Positions 51,058 through 60,331 of a stretch of DNA of 64,000 nt are shown piece by piece. The position numbers and the translations under genes are program-made. Source of the stretch: Paraburkholderia diazotrophica (GTDB lineage: Bacteria; Pseudomonadota; Gammaproteobacteria; Burkholderiales; Burkholderiaceae); contig NZ_FNYE01000006.1 in assembly GCF_900108945.1 (NCBI RefSeq), positions 1 through 64,000 of the forward strand. Direction: 5' to 3'. The notes beneath the pieces were generated by a model. The model saw only the letters and a program-made list of their open reading frames with translations. It searched no databases and was not told the DNA's origin. Position 1 is the stretch's first letter. The number at the start of each line of letters is the position of its first letter.

Positions 51058-54000
51058 ATGCGTACCAGAGAGCAGTCCACTTTTGCATGTGAAAGCAGCA
51101 GGCCGGCCGTCAGGCGCAGCCACGCGCTGATGCTCGGGGCGCTTGCCGCGTCGGTGTCGGCCGTGGGTCACGCGCAAACGTCGACCGTCCCTGACGTGCG
51201 GTTCAACGATGACTTCCTGATGAAGCCACGCGGGCGGAACATCGACATTTCCCGCTTCGAGCGTGGCAATCCGATTCCTGCCGGCGACTATCCCGTCGAC
51301 ATTTACGTCAACGGCAACTGGAACGGCAAGGGGCTGATGCGTTTCATCGCACAGGAAGGGAAGGACAGCGCGGTTCCTTGCTTCGACAAGGCATTGCTGC
51401 AGCGCCTTGGGCTCAATTTCGACGTGTTGTCGGACGCCGCGCGCGCTGAGATTCAACGAGCAGGGGCGGGAGAGTGCGTCGATCTTGCGGTGATCTCCGA
51501 GAGCGCTTCGTATCAGTTCGACCTGTCGGATCTGCGCTTCGATGTCAGCTTGCCCCAGGCTATCGTGCTGCGTGCTCCGCGGGGTTATGTGAGCCCGGAA
51601 CTGTGGGACGAAGGCGTGCCGTCCGCGACGCTCGGCTACAACGCGAGCACGTTCCATTATTCGGGGCATGGCAATTCGGGCACGCAGTCGTTCATTGCGC
51701 TGAACGCGGGCGTCAATATCGGCAGCTGGCATTTTCGCCAGCAGTCGTCATTGCAGCAGGCGACAGGCCGGGGCACGTCGTATCAGGACATCGCGACATA
51801 CCTGCAGCACGATATTCCATCGCTGAAGAGTCAGCTGATTCTTGGCGATTCGTATACCGACGGCGCGGTGTTTGACAGCATCGGCGTGCGCGGCGTGCAG
51901 CTCGTAACCGACGACCGCATGCTGCCCGATTCGCTTCGAGGTTACGCGCCCGTGATTCGCGGCATCGCCACGTCGAATGCGCGCGTCACGGTAACGCAAA
52001 ACGGCAACCGTCTGTATGAAACAGTCGTTGCGCCAGGGGCGTTCGAAATCAACGATCTCTATGCGACCGGTTATGGCGGGAATCTGCTTGTCACCGTGAC
52101 GGAGGCAGACGGTAGCCAGCACAGCTATACGGTTCCGTATGCGTCGGTGACGCAGTTGCTGCGTCCGGGGGCGACGCGCTACAACCTCATCGGTGGCGTG
52201 ATCCGCGACGCGCAGATCGATCATCATAACGCGCTCGTGCAAGGCACGATTCAGCGGGGCATCAGCAATGCAGTCACCGGGTATGCAGGCACGATCCTCG
52301 CGGACGGATATATCGCCGGACTCGTTGGCGCGGCCTTCAATACGCCGTTCGGCGCGCTGTCCGCCGACGTCACCGAAGCTCAGGCGAGTGTTCCCCACAG
52401 TCATCAGGGCACGACGGGGCAGAGCTTCCGTATCGGCTACAGCAAGTTCATGCCGCAGACGGATACGAACCTCGCGGTGGCGGCGTATCGCTACTCGTCG
52501 AGCGGCTTTTGGACATTGCGCGATGCGATGCTTGGCCGCGACTCGTCGCTTTCCGGGCAGGACCCGGCGCGTGTCGATCGCCAGCGCAATCAGATTCAGG
52601 TGACGCTCAACCAGAGTCTCGGCGAAAGAGGGGGCAATCTTTACGTCGTCGGTTCGACCGCGGACTACTGGAATCGGCATGGCACCATGACGCAATTCCA
52701 GCTCGGCTATAACAACACGGTGCGGCTGTTCGAAATGCCCGTGAGCTACAACCTGTCGATGGGGCGGCAGTCGAACGGCGTCTACGGTCAGACCAGCAAT
52801 CAGGTGTACGCGAGCGTGTCGGTGCCGCTCGGCAAGTCGCCTCGCGCGCCGCAACTCACGACGAGCGTCGTGCACGACAGCAGTTCGGGCTGGTCCGAGC
52901 AAGCCATGCTGACGGGTTCCGCTGGCGTGGACAGCCAGTTCAGCTACGGCGTCTTCGGCTCGCATATGCCGGGTTCGACGATGGGCGGCGGCAATGCGCA
53001 GTATCGCAGTCCATACGCGACGTTCTCGGGCAGCGCGAGCGGCGGCTCCGGCTACGCACAGGCTTCCGCAGGCATTCAGGGGGCGATTGTTGCGCATCCG
53101 GGCGGTGTAACGCTTGCCAACTATCTTGGCGACACGATTGCCGTCGTCGAGGCGAAGGGCGCCGAGGGCGCGCGCATCACGAACGGATCGGGCGTGCGCA
53201 TCGATAGCCGCGGCTATGCCGTCGTGCCGTATTTGGCGCCTTACTCGCTCAATACCGTCGATATCGATCCGAAGGGCATTCCCCTTGACGTCGAATTCAA
53301 GGCGACGAGCCAGCAGGTCGCACCGCGTGCCAACTCCGTGGTCATGGTGCGTTTCCCCACGGTGATCGGGCGGTCCGCCGTCATCTCCACAAAGCTGCCC
53401 AATGGCGCATCGTTGCCGTTCGGCGCGACGGTCACGGACGAGAAGGGCAATGCAGTCGGTGCGATCGGTCAGAACAGTCAGCTATTCGTGAGCGGCATCG
53501 CGGACGAAGGCACCCTGGTCGCGAAGTGGGGCAGCGAAGCGGACCAGACATGCGAGATCGCATACCGCTTGCCGCCGAAGTCCGAGGACAGGGGCGCATA
53601 TGCACACGCAACAGGTGTGTGCGGTGACGTCGGTATCGCATCGAATGGCGCATCGAAGCAGGCGGCCGCGTCGAAGCCGGTTGCCGTCGAAAGCAAACGC
53701 GTCGCAGCGATGGACGGTGCGCAGTCCGCCGGACACGCGCCCTCCGCGAGTGTCGTGCCCAGCGCGCAGGAAGCCGCGCGCCACACGATGCCGGCGGCAC
53801 CCGTTGAGCCGGTGGCCGCAGCAACGGCGATCAGGCCCGTCGCGCTCCTGCCGACTTTCCCGACGCTTGCGCCGGCGGCTAACGCGCCGCTGCGCGTGTC
53901 GACGGAGATCGTCAAGCGCACGTCGGTATGGGACGACTGGCAGCCGAAGCCCGCCATTTCCACGGGCGAGAGCCAGCCGCCAGTCGACGCGACGCCCGTG

Positions 54001-54180
54001 GTCAGTACGAGCTACGTGGCGCCCGCCATCGAAGAAGCGGTGGCGGCGAATGTCGCGACGACCGATCAGACGGACGGCGCCGGGCGGCTGCTGCAGTTGA
54101 TGAGCGCTGCGCCTGTGACGACGAAGGCTCGCGTTTCGACTTTGTCGATGGTGTCGATGGAAAGCGGGGCTGGGCAATGA
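51058..54180 (+). CDS. Outer-membrane fimbrial usher with long C-terminal extension
   Basis: A 1040-residue usher. After a signal peptide (cleavage near GHAQ, residue 40) come the N-terminal periplasmic domain (VRFNDDFL...), the 24-strand barrel with plug (YNASTFHYSGHGNSG; RGYAPVIRGIA) and the C-terminal domain closing near residue 855 (TGVCGD). The remaining about 180 residues are Ala/Pro/Val-rich and of low complexity (PAAPVEPVAAATAIRPVALL), with no counterpart in normal ushers of about 850 residues. The start at 51058 has no good ribosome site; a GTG at 51016 is an alternative. It forms the secretion pore for the fimbria. Confidence 0.92.
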   Translation: MRTREQSTFACESSRPAVRRSHALMLGALAASVSAVGHAQTSTVPDVRFNDDFLMKPRGRNIDISRFERGNPIPAGDYPVDIYVNGNWNGKGLMRFIAQEGKDSAVPCFDKALLQRLGLNFDVLSDAARAEIQRAGAGECVDLAVISESASYQFDLSDLRFDVSLPQAIVLRAPRGYVSPELWDEGVPSATLGYNASTFHYSGHGNSGTQSFIALNAGVNIGSWHFRQQSSLQQATGRGTSYQDIATYLQHDIPSLKSQLILGDSYTDGAVFDSIGVRGVQLVTDDRMLPDSLRGYAPVIRGIATSNARVTVTQNGNRLYETVVAPGAFEINDLYATGYGGNLLVTVTEADGSQHSYTVPYASVTQLLRPGATRYNLIGGVIRDAQIDHHNALVQGTIQRGISNAVTGYAGTILADGYIAGLVGAAFNTPFGALSADVTEAQASVPHSHQGTTGQSFRIGYSKFMPQTDTNLAVAAYRYSSSGFWTLRDAMLGRDSSLSGQDPARVDRQRNQIQVTLNQSLGERGGNLYVVGSTADYWNRHGTMTQFQLGYNNTVRLFEMPVSYNLSMGRQSNGVYGQTSNQVYASVSVPLGKSPRAPQLTTSVVHDSSSGWSEQAMLTGSAGVDSQFSYGVFGSHMPGSTMGGGNAQYRSPYATFSGSASGGSGYAQASAGIQGAIVAHPGGVTLANYLGDTIAVVEAKGAEGARITNGSGVRIDSRGYAVVPYLAPYSLNTVDIDPKGIPLDVEFKATSQQVAPRANSVVMVRFPTVIGRSAVISTKLPNGASLPFGATVTDEKGNAVGAIGQNSQLFVSGIADEGTLVAKWGSEADQTCEIAYRLPPKSEDRGAYAHATGVCGDVGIASNGASKQAAASKPVAVESKRVAAMDGAQSAGHAPSASVVPSAQEAARHTMPAAPVEPVAAATAIRPVALLPTFPTLAPAANAPLRVSTEIVKRTSVWDDWQPKPAISTGESQPPVDATPVVSTSYVAPAIEEAVAANVATTDQTDGAGRLLQLMSAAPVTTKARVSTLSMVSMESGAGQ

Positions 54181-54266
54181 TGCGGCGTTGCGCGGGATTG
54201 TACGGATGTCCGAATGTTTGCGATGCGAATATCGCGCAGGCGGATGAAATCACAGAGGTGAATGAA

Positions 54267-54554
54267 ATGCAGGGATATCTGTATCGGGTGGCGCGAGTTG
54301 CGTCGACGGCTGCTGCTTTCGCAGGGACGATAACTTTCGCGAGCGGCGCGCTGGCTAGCGGGCCCATGGTTGGACCGTACGCGCAGCAGTTCATGATGCG
54401 CGGCGCAAGCCCGCGCGGTCCCATCGTCACTCAGCCGACGATCACGGCTGCACCTGTTGGCGCTTCTGCGGCGATTGCGAATCAGGCGGTCAATGCGGCC
54501 GCTCAGTCTGCACAACAGCAAATCGGTAAGCGAGGCGGCGGGAGGGGGTTGTAA
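54267..54554 (+). CDS. Small exported protein within the fimbrial operon
   Basis: A 95-residue protein with a signal peptide (to about residue 32, GALASG) and a small mature part rich in Ala, Gln and Gly, ending in RGGGRGL. Start at 54267 is supported by AGAGGTG 7 nt upstream; longer starts near 54177 lack one. Its stop overlaps the start of the adhesin gene (TAATG), so it is translated with the adhesin. I do not recognise a family. It could be a minor fimbrial or periplasmic assembly factor. Confidence 0.7.
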   Translation: MQGYLYRVARVASTAAAFAGTITFASGALASGPMVGPYAQQFMMRGASPRGPIVTQPTITAAPVGASAAIANQAVNAAAQSAQQQIGKRGGGRGL

Positions 54555-55615
54555 TGCGTGCGCTTTTCTCATACCTGGTCGCGCGGCTTACGCAGCGAGA
54601 GCGGAAGACGAGACGCCTCGGGCTTGTCGCGGGTGTTCTCATCTGGGCGTTGCTGCCCGTTGGCGCACACGCGGCCACCTGCACGTCAAATCCTTCGGCG
54701 ACCTTTTCGATGGGATTCCCCGCCACGATCGTCGTTCCGCGAGACTTGCCCGTCGGTTCCGACATCCCCGGCGCGGTAGTCCAACAGCAGGTCCCTGCCG
54801 ATGGGAGCGTTGGAATCGCATGCACCTTCACTGGTTCCGAGACTGTGCCGGCCGTCTTCACGAACTATCAGGTAGGCAGTTCATCGGGCATCGTGACGCC
54901 GATCGGAAATACGGGTGTCGGCTACAAGTTGCACTCGGATAGCACCGGCAGCGACTACGTGACAGGTACGAAGAATCTGGGGGCGGCGCAGTTTGCAGCC
55001 GGTCCGACGACATGTTCCGTTGCGCCGTGTCACCTTGTTATGGGGCCAGTCATGACGATGACGCTAGTCAAGGTGCAACAGACGCTCAGCAACCCCACCT
55101 TGTCGAGTGGCAAGTATATGGATGTCACCATCGGCGGATATTTGTCGTCGACGGTGTCGATCGCGAATCCCATTCAGATCATCAGCCAGACCTGTTCCGT
55201 CACCACGCCGTCGATCGACGTCGATCTTGGAAGCGTACCGCTCAGGAAATTCACGACAATCGGATCGGGGTCCGATCCGGTGAATTTCAACATCGGAGTC
55301 GATTGCACCGGGCTGACGACGAATTTGGGCATTACGTTCACGGATGCAGTCAACCCGTCGAATCAGACAAACACGTTGCCGTTGAGTTCGACATCGATAG
55401 CGGCGGGCATTGGCATCCAGATCTTGCGAAACGGGACGGCCGTAGCATACGGTCCCGATTCGAACATCGCCGGCACGACCAATCAGATCATGATCGGTCA
55501 GGTGAACGGCACGGCAACGACGATCCCGCTGGCCGCGCGTTATGTGCAGACAGCGTCAACCATCCGTGGCGGTTCGGCGAATGGAAAGGCCACGTTCACG
55601 ATGTCGTATCAATAG
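54554..55615 (+). CDS. Fimbrial tip adhesin/minor pilin
   Basis: A 353-residue two-domain fimbrial protein. Residues 1-41 hold a long signal peptide (cleavage near AHAAT). An N-terminal domain (about 42-210) of unknown binding specificity precedes a C-terminal pilin domain opening at SQTCSVTTPSIDVDLG and ending in FTMSYQ with the penultimate Tyr. This layout is that of FimH-like tip adhesins. It is the last gene of the fimbrial operon and starts one base inside the previous stop. Confidence 0.88.
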   Translation: MRALFSYLVARLTQRERKTRRLGLVAGVLIWALLPVGAHAATCTSNPSATFSMGFPATIVVPRDLPVGSDIPGAVVQQQVPADGSVGIACTFTGSETVPAVFTNYQVGSSSGIVTPIGNTGVGYKLHSDSTGSDYVTGTKNLGAAQFAAGPTTCSVAPCHLVMGPVMTMTLVKVQQTLSNPTLSSGKYMDVTIGGYLSSTVSIANPIQIISQTCSVTTPSIDVDLGSVPLRKFTTIGSGSDPVNFNIGVDCTGLTTNLGITFTDAVNPSNQTNTLPLSSTSIAAGIGIQILRNGTAVAYGPDSNIAGTTNQIMIGQVNGTATTIPLAARYVQTASTIRGGSANGKATFTMSYQ

Positions 55616-55726
55616 CGATGGCCCACGCAACGATATTCAAGAATTGACAGGGATAGCAAATATCGCTGTTGGTGCTAGCAGTAGAAGTAGTTGTGTTTTT
55701 TTCATAATTTTTAGTGGGTAACAGAA

Positions 55727-55858
55727 ATGCAAAAAGTCGAACGTAACGCATTGGAACAATCGAAGGTCGCAGGCGGTTGCTGCAAGTGCTGCTGCAAGCC
55801 GAAGACGCCGGTGACACCGCCGGCAGGCGGCGGCGGCACGCAGGGCGGTGGCCTGTAA
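55727..55858 (+). CDS. Double-glycine Cys-rich peptide precursor (microcin-like)
   Basis: A 43-residue peptide, too short for usual gene calls. Residues 1-17 form a leader ending VAGG, the classical double-glycine site, with LEQSKVAGG matching the pattern of hydrophobic residues before GG. The 26-residue core starts CCKCCCKPK (five cysteines within six residues), continues with TPVTPPA and ends in a glycine-rich tail. A peptidase-C39 ABC exporter, a membrane fusion protein and a TolC channel are encoded just downstream, the exact machinery that cuts such leaders. The cysteines could carry disulfides, metal or, given the LpxL-like acyltransferase next door, lipid. The ribosome site (GTGGGT) is only fair. 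Confidence 0.82.
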   Translation: MQKVERNALEQSKVAGGCCKCCCKPKTPVTPPAGGGGTQGGGL

Positions 55859-55907
55859 TCACCCGTCCAGTGCACTCCGGTCATCATTGACCGCATGGCG
55901 CTGACAT

Positions 55908-55936
55908 AGCCCCACGCTCCGAGCGTGGGGCTTTTT
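55908..55936 (+). terminator. Strong terminator between peptide gene and export genes
   Basis: An 11-bp perfect stem AGCCCCACGCT/AGCGTGGGGCT (55908-55918 with 55922-55932), a 3-nt loop, and a run of five T at 55932-55936. It lies 50 nt after the peptide stop and 47 nt before the acyltransferase, so it should let through only part of the transcripts. Confidence 0.9.
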
Positions 55937-55982
55937 CGCTTGTTTGCCTGTTTCCGTCTCCAATTCCCGAATCCCTCACTTT

Positions 55983-56948
55983 ATGACGTCGTGGAAGTCT
56001 CCGCGCGAGTGGCTTGGCGCCGTTCGGCGCCGCCTGGATCGTGCTTTCAAAAGCATCGGTCGTTTCTCCGTTCGCACGCTGATGTCGCGCATGCCGCTCG
56101 GTGCGATCGAGCCGCTCGCAAGTGCGATCGTGCTGTTTCAACGGTTGTACAGTCCCAACATCCGCTGGAGCGGGATCGAGCGCCGCGAGTTCGCGCTCGA
56201 TGTGATGAAGAAGGGCGGCCTGAGCAGCCGTCGCCTGCTCGCAGCACGCACCCTGGAAAAGCTGGTCGATCAGCGCCTTCATTTCGGCCGTCAACGCGAT
56301 TTCGCCGAAGCATGGCCGGACCTTCAACGCATCGCCAGCATGCTTGCGCAGACCATCGCGCGACTGAAGAGCGAAGCGCCCGGACGCCCGATCATCGTTT
56401 CGCCGTTTCACTACGTATCGCAGTACGCGAACATCTACGTGATCGACGATCTGCGCGCAAAGCTTGGCCTTTCGCGGATCGGCGTCGTGTCCGGTGTGCC
56501 GCGCGATCTCTATGGCAGCGACGATGCGATGATTCCCAACGTCGACGTGCTGTACACGTATAGCCAGGACAATCGCAACGGCCTCGGACTACAGGTCGCG
56601 CGCTCGCTCAGGCGCAATGGTGTCGTCGTGATCTTTGCCGACGTGCCGCCGTACACGTTGCATCGCTACCCGATGGAGACCGTCGGCGTGTCGATTTTCG
56701 GCCGCGCGGCGCGCATCCACAACGGCGTGTTCCGCATGGGAGCGCCACTCGACGCGATCCTGTTGCCGTTCTATCTGCGCTTCGAGCACGGAAGGTTCGA
56801 CGGTACCGTTCTCGAGCCCATACGGCTTGCCGATCCCGACGCGCCGCAACGCGTCGCGCGCGAGATCGAGCAGGCGCTCATGAGCAACTTCGAGTGCTCG
56901 CTCGTCGCGGGTCATCCTTCCCTGTACGCGTTTGCGCCCGCGAAATAG
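55983..56948 (+). CDS. LpxL/HtrB-like acyltransferase in the peptide cluster
   Basis: A 321-residue protein that fits the lysophospholipid acyltransferase fold of LpxL (lipid A acylation) in length and in its C-terminal half (AARIHNGVFRMGAPLDAILLPF). At the catalytic place it has FHYVSQY with H143; LpxL enzymes have an acidic residue five positions after the His, and here that position is Tyr148, so the centre is altered. It lacks a strong N-terminal membrane anchor. Its place between the peptide gene and its exporter suggests transfer of an acyl group to the peptide. A lipid A modifier or an immunity factor is possible. The start ATG lacks a clear ribosome site. Confidence 0.72.
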   Translation: MTSWKSPREWLGAVRRRLDRAFKSIGRFSVRTLMSRMPLGAIEPLASAIVLFQRLYSPNIRWSGIERREFALDVMKKGGLSSRRLLAARTLEKLVDQRLHFGRQRDFAEAWPDLQRIASMLAQTIARLKSEAPGRPIIVSPFHYVSQYANIYVIDDLRAKLGLSRIGVVSGVPRDLYGSDDAMIPNVDVLYTYSQDNRNGLGLQVARSLRRNGVVVIFADVPPYTLHRYPMETVGVSIFGRAARIHNGVFRMGAPLDAILLPFYLRFEHGRFDGTVLEPIRLADPDAPQRVAREIEQALMSNFECSLVAGHPSLYAFAPAK

Positions 56949-56973
56949 CACGTAAATAGCCTTTAGAGAATCG

Positions 56974-58209
56974 ATGCGGGCTGTACCAGTCGCGCAGAAC
57001 AACACTATGGAACCCACCACTTTTCCTCAATTCAAGGACGTGCCGTGGCGATGGATCGCGTACTGCGCATCAGGCATCGTCGTCGCGGCCATCGCATTCG
57101 GATTTCTGCATCAGGTCGAACTCAAGCAGGACGTCCAGTGCGAAATCGTCTCGCCATCCGACGTGAAAGTGCAGGGCTTGAACGGGCTCGTGTCGGCTGT
57201 CTATGTGCGTCCCAGCGAGCGCGTGATCGCGGGCATGCCGCTTTTCAGCGTGCAACGCGACCTGTCGCTTGCGAGCGATGGGCGCCAACGGCCCATGTTC
57301 GACGAACAGATGCGCGATGAACAGATTCTCACCGCCGATCAGCAGTATGAGCAGCGCAAGGCGCAGTTGGGCGCACAACTCGACGCGTCGAATGCGACGG
57401 CCGAAAGCCGTCGCGCAGAGGTGGCCGCACTCGACGAACAGGTCGCGCAAAACCGGCAGCTCGTCGCCGAGGCACAGCGCAAGCTGAGCCGGCTGCAATC
57501 GGTGTCCGACTACGTAAGCGCCGATCGCATCGAGCAGGCGAGCGCCGAGATGCACCAGGCGAAGGTCTCGGTCGCGCAAGGCGTCGCGCGGCGCGAGCAG
57601 CTGAACGGCGAAATTGCGACGCTGCGCAGCACGCAAAGCGATCTGGCGGCGCAGCTGAAGGAGAACGATGCCAGACATGCTCGCGATGTCCAGGACATCC
57701 AGATGCGCTTCGAACAGACACGCCAGAATTCTACGATTTCCGCGCCCAAGTCGGGCGTCGTGACATTCTCCGCGCTCGTGCCGGGCCGCACGCTGGACCC
57801 CGCCGACGTTGCGCTCGTCATTTCCACCGACGACAAAGGCGCGCTGCGCGCCGCGCTGCGTATCCCGTCGCGCCGTCGCGGCTTCGTGCAGACAGGACAG
57901 ACGGTGCGCCTCAAGTTCGACGCGTTTCCCTACGTGAAATTCGGCACCTACGAAGCACGTATCGACGCGATCTCGCAGACCACGGTCCAGTCACCGATGT
58001 CGCCGTCGCTCACGACGGCAATGGGGCAGAAGGACAACGGCGAAGGCGATTTCATGGCGTGGGCGACGTTGCGCGGCAAGACGTTTGACTACGGCAAGCA
58101 GCACTTCGCCATCCTGCCGGGCATGCGCGCGACGGCGAGCATCGTCGTCGAACGCAGAACGATTGCGGAGTGGGTACTTGAGCCGTTGTTTCGCATGATC
58201 AGAGGTTGA
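56974..58209 (+). CDS. HlyD-type membrane fusion protein
   Basis: A 411-residue periplasmic adaptor linking an inner-membrane ABC exporter to an outer-membrane channel. It has one N-terminal membrane segment (about 25-46), a lipoyl half-motif (VKVQGLNGLVSAVYV), a long coiled-coil hairpin (about 110-245, rich in Gln/Ala/Glu), the second lipoyl half (STISAPKSGVVTFSA) and a beta-barrel domain. The start at 56974 has TAGAGA upstream; the ATG at 57007 is weaker. It lies 25 nt after the acyltransferase gene and 4 nt before the exporter gene. Confidence 0.92.
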   Translation: MRAVPVAQNNTMEPTTFPQFKDVPWRWIAYCASGIVVAAIAFGFLHQVELKQDVQCEIVSPSDVKVQGLNGLVSAVYVRPSERVIAGMPLFSVQRDLSLASDGRQRPMFDEQMRDEQILTADQQYEQRKAQLGAQLDASNATAESRRAEVAALDEQVAQNRQLVAEAQRKLSRLQSVSDYVSADRIEQASAEMHQAKVSVAQGVARREQLNGEIATLRSTQSDLAAQLKENDARHARDVQDIQMRFEQTRQNSTISAPKSGVVTFSALVPGRTLDPADVALVISTDDKGALRAALRIPSRRRGFVQTGQTVRLKFDAFPYVKFGTYEARIDAISQTTVQSPMSPSLTTAMGQKDNGEGDFMAWATLRGKTFDYGKQHFAILPGMRATASIVVERRTIAEWVLEPLFRMIRG

Positions 58210-58213
58210 AGAA

Positions 58214-60331
58214 ATGCGCACGATCTATCAAAACGAAGTCGCGGAATGCGGCTACGCGTGTCTTGCGATGGTGCTCACGCATCTCGGCTGCGCAACCGAA
58301 GTGCGCGAGCTGTCGGCGTACCGGCCCATCTCCGCGAACGGCCTCTCGTTGATGGACCTCTACGACATGGCCACCGAGTTCGGACTGGCGGTACAGGCCT
58401 ATCGCTTCGGACTCGAAGACGTGCCAACCATCAGGCGCGGCTCGATTCTTCATTTCGGCGGCGCGCATTTTGTGGTCTTCGAGAAGTGCGGGCGCGGCTA
58501 CGTGCAGGTCATCGACCCGGCGACGGGGCGGCGGCGTATTTCGATGGACACGTTCGCGGCCGCCGTGTCGGGCTTTCTGCTCGAATGTTCGCCGACACCC
58601 GGCATGCCGCGCGTGAAGGTGAAATCCCAGGTTCCGAAAGCGCTGGCGCGCGTGCGTGCGCTCAATCCGGATCTGCACAGGCATCTCGCGAAAGTGATGT
58701 TCGTGATGCTCGGCAGCCAGTTCGCGATTCTCGCAGCGCCGTACCTCGGCAGTCTGGTGCTCGACTATGTCGTCGCGGCCGACAACGTCAATCTGTTGAA
58801 CGTGCTGGCGCTAACGTTCGCGGGCATTTTCGCGGTAGGCGCATTGAGCCAGTACGTGGAAACGCGGCTGGTCGAACTGCTGCATCAGCGCACGCAGATC
58901 AACACGACGGAAGGGCTGTTGGGGAAGCTATTGCGCAATCCGATGTCGTGGTTCGAAAAGCGCCATGTCGGCGACGTCTTTGCGCGTCTCAAGGCACAAG
59001 ACGAAATCAGCGTGCAGGCCGTCCGTACTTTCACGCATATGTGCGTGGACTCGGCTGTCGGCGTGCTCGCGCTCGCATTGATGCTGATCCAGAGCCCACG
59101 GTTGACGGCCGTCGCGCTGGCGATCTTCGTTATCTATCTGTCGATCGCGCTGGGCATGTTCGCGCGCATGCGGGACAACCATGCGCTCGTGCTCGAAACT
59201 TCCGCACGCTGCGACGATGCGCTGATCGAGACGATACGTGCGGCGTCGCTGATCAAGCTCGCTCAAGGCGAGACGCGGCGCACGTCAATCTTCATGACGA
59301 AGTATCGCGAGTACGTCGCAGCGCTTTTGACCGACAATCGTCTGAGCAGCGCGCGCGACGCCATTCTCAAGGCGGTGCAATACACCGATACACTCGCAAT
59401 CACATGGTTTGCCGCGCAACTGATGCTGACCGGCAAGGTGTCGGTCGGCGTGTTCTATTCGTTTTTGATCTACAAGTCGCTGATGTCCGAGCGCTTTGCG
59501 CGCACCGCCAACGGCGTGTTCTCGCATTTCATGCTGAGCGTGCCCGTCGCGCGCGTGGACGATATCGTCGAGTGCGAAGAAGAGCGCTATACGCCGCCCG
59601 CCGATACGAACCGCGCAACGGAAGTGCGTGCGTTCGAGCGCATCGACGTGCGCGATGTGACGTTCAGCTATGGCGTATCCGATCAACCCGTGCTGAAAAA
59701 CGCGAGCATCGAGATTATCGCGGGCAACAAGATCGCGATCACGGGGCCATCGGGTGCGGGCAAATCGACGCTCTTCAAGCTGCTTTCCGCCGCGGAACCC
59801 CTTCAGCAAGGGCATATTTCGCTCAACGGCATCGCATGGCCGAACCTCACCGTCGACGAAATCCGCCGTCACGCAGCGCACATGCGGCAGGGCGATCTGA
59901 TTCTGCACGGTTCGATCGCGGATAACGTGTCGCTGTTCTCGGGGAACATCGACCAGGCGCGCGTGCAATCCGTGCTCGAAGACGTCGGCCTGTGGAACGA
60001 CGTGATGCGTCTGCCGATGCGCACGCGCACCGTCATCAGCGACACGATCGCCAACATCTCCGCAGGTCAGCGCCAGCGGCTCCTGCTTGCCCGCGCGCTC
60101 TATCAGCGGCGCAGCCTGTTGCTGCTCGACGAGCCCACGTCGAATCTCGACCCTGCATCCGTCGAGCACATCGGCGCGCTGCTGCAGCGCCTCGATTGCA
60201 CGGTCGTCGTGATTACACACGACATGTCGCTCGCCGCGAGCTTCGGCACGCGCTACCGGCTCGTCGACGGCGCGTTGATGCGCGAGCCGTCAAATCATGG
60301 TCATATCGAAGTGGAACCGTTGCATGCGTAG
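58214..60331 (+). CDS. Peptidase-C39 ABC exporter (leader-cleaving)
   Basis: A 705-residue peptidase-containing ABC transporter. The C39 protease domain (1-125) has Gln6, Cys12 (VAECGYACLAMV), His85 (GGAHFVVFE) and Asp101 (VIDPATGRR), the complete set needed to cut after Gly-Gly. Then six membrane helices (about 150-440) and an ATPase with Walker A GPSGAGKST (about 510-518), signature ISAGQRQRLLL (about 614) and Walker B LLLLDEPTSNLD. It is the direct partner of the double-glycine peptide: it binds the leader, removes it and exports the core. Confidence 0.95.
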   Translation: MRTIYQNEVAECGYACLAMVLTHLGCATEVRELSAYRPISANGLSLMDLYDMATEFGLAVQAYRFGLEDVPTIRRGSILHFGGAHFVVFEKCGRGYVQVIDPATGRRRISMDTFAAAVSGFLLECSPTPGMPRVKVKSQVPKALARVRALNPDLHRHLAKVMFVMLGSQFAILAAPYLGSLVLDYVVAADNVNLLNVLALTFAGIFAVGALSQYVETRLVELLHQRTQINTTEGLLGKLLRNPMSWFEKRHVGDVFARLKAQDEISVQAVRTFTHMCVDSAVGVLALALMLIQSPRLTAVALAIFVIYLSIALGMFARMRDNHALVLETSARCDDALIETIRAASLIKLAQGETRRTSIFMTKYREYVAALLTDNRLSSARDAILKAVQYTDTLAITWFAAQLMLTGKVSVGVFYSFLIYKSLMSERFARTANGVFSHFMLSVPVARVDDIVECEEERYTPPADTNRATEVRAFERIDVRDVTFSYGVSDQPVLKNASIEIIAGNKIAITGPSGAGKSTLFKLLSAAEPLQQGHISLNGIAWPNLTVDEIRRHAAHMRQGDLILHGSIADNVSLFSGNIDQARVQSVLEDVGLWNDVMRLPMRTRTVISDTIANISAGQRQRLLLARALYQRRSLLLLDEPTSNLDPASVEHIGALLQRLDCTVVVITHDMSLAASFGTRYRLVDGALMREPSNHGHIEVEPLHA

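Noticed and set aside
55660..55720. Canonical sigma70 promoter for the GG peptide
   Set aside because: A CATAAT hexamer at 55703-55708 is attractive, but no -35-like hexamer lies 16-18 bp upstream, so I did not list a promoter.
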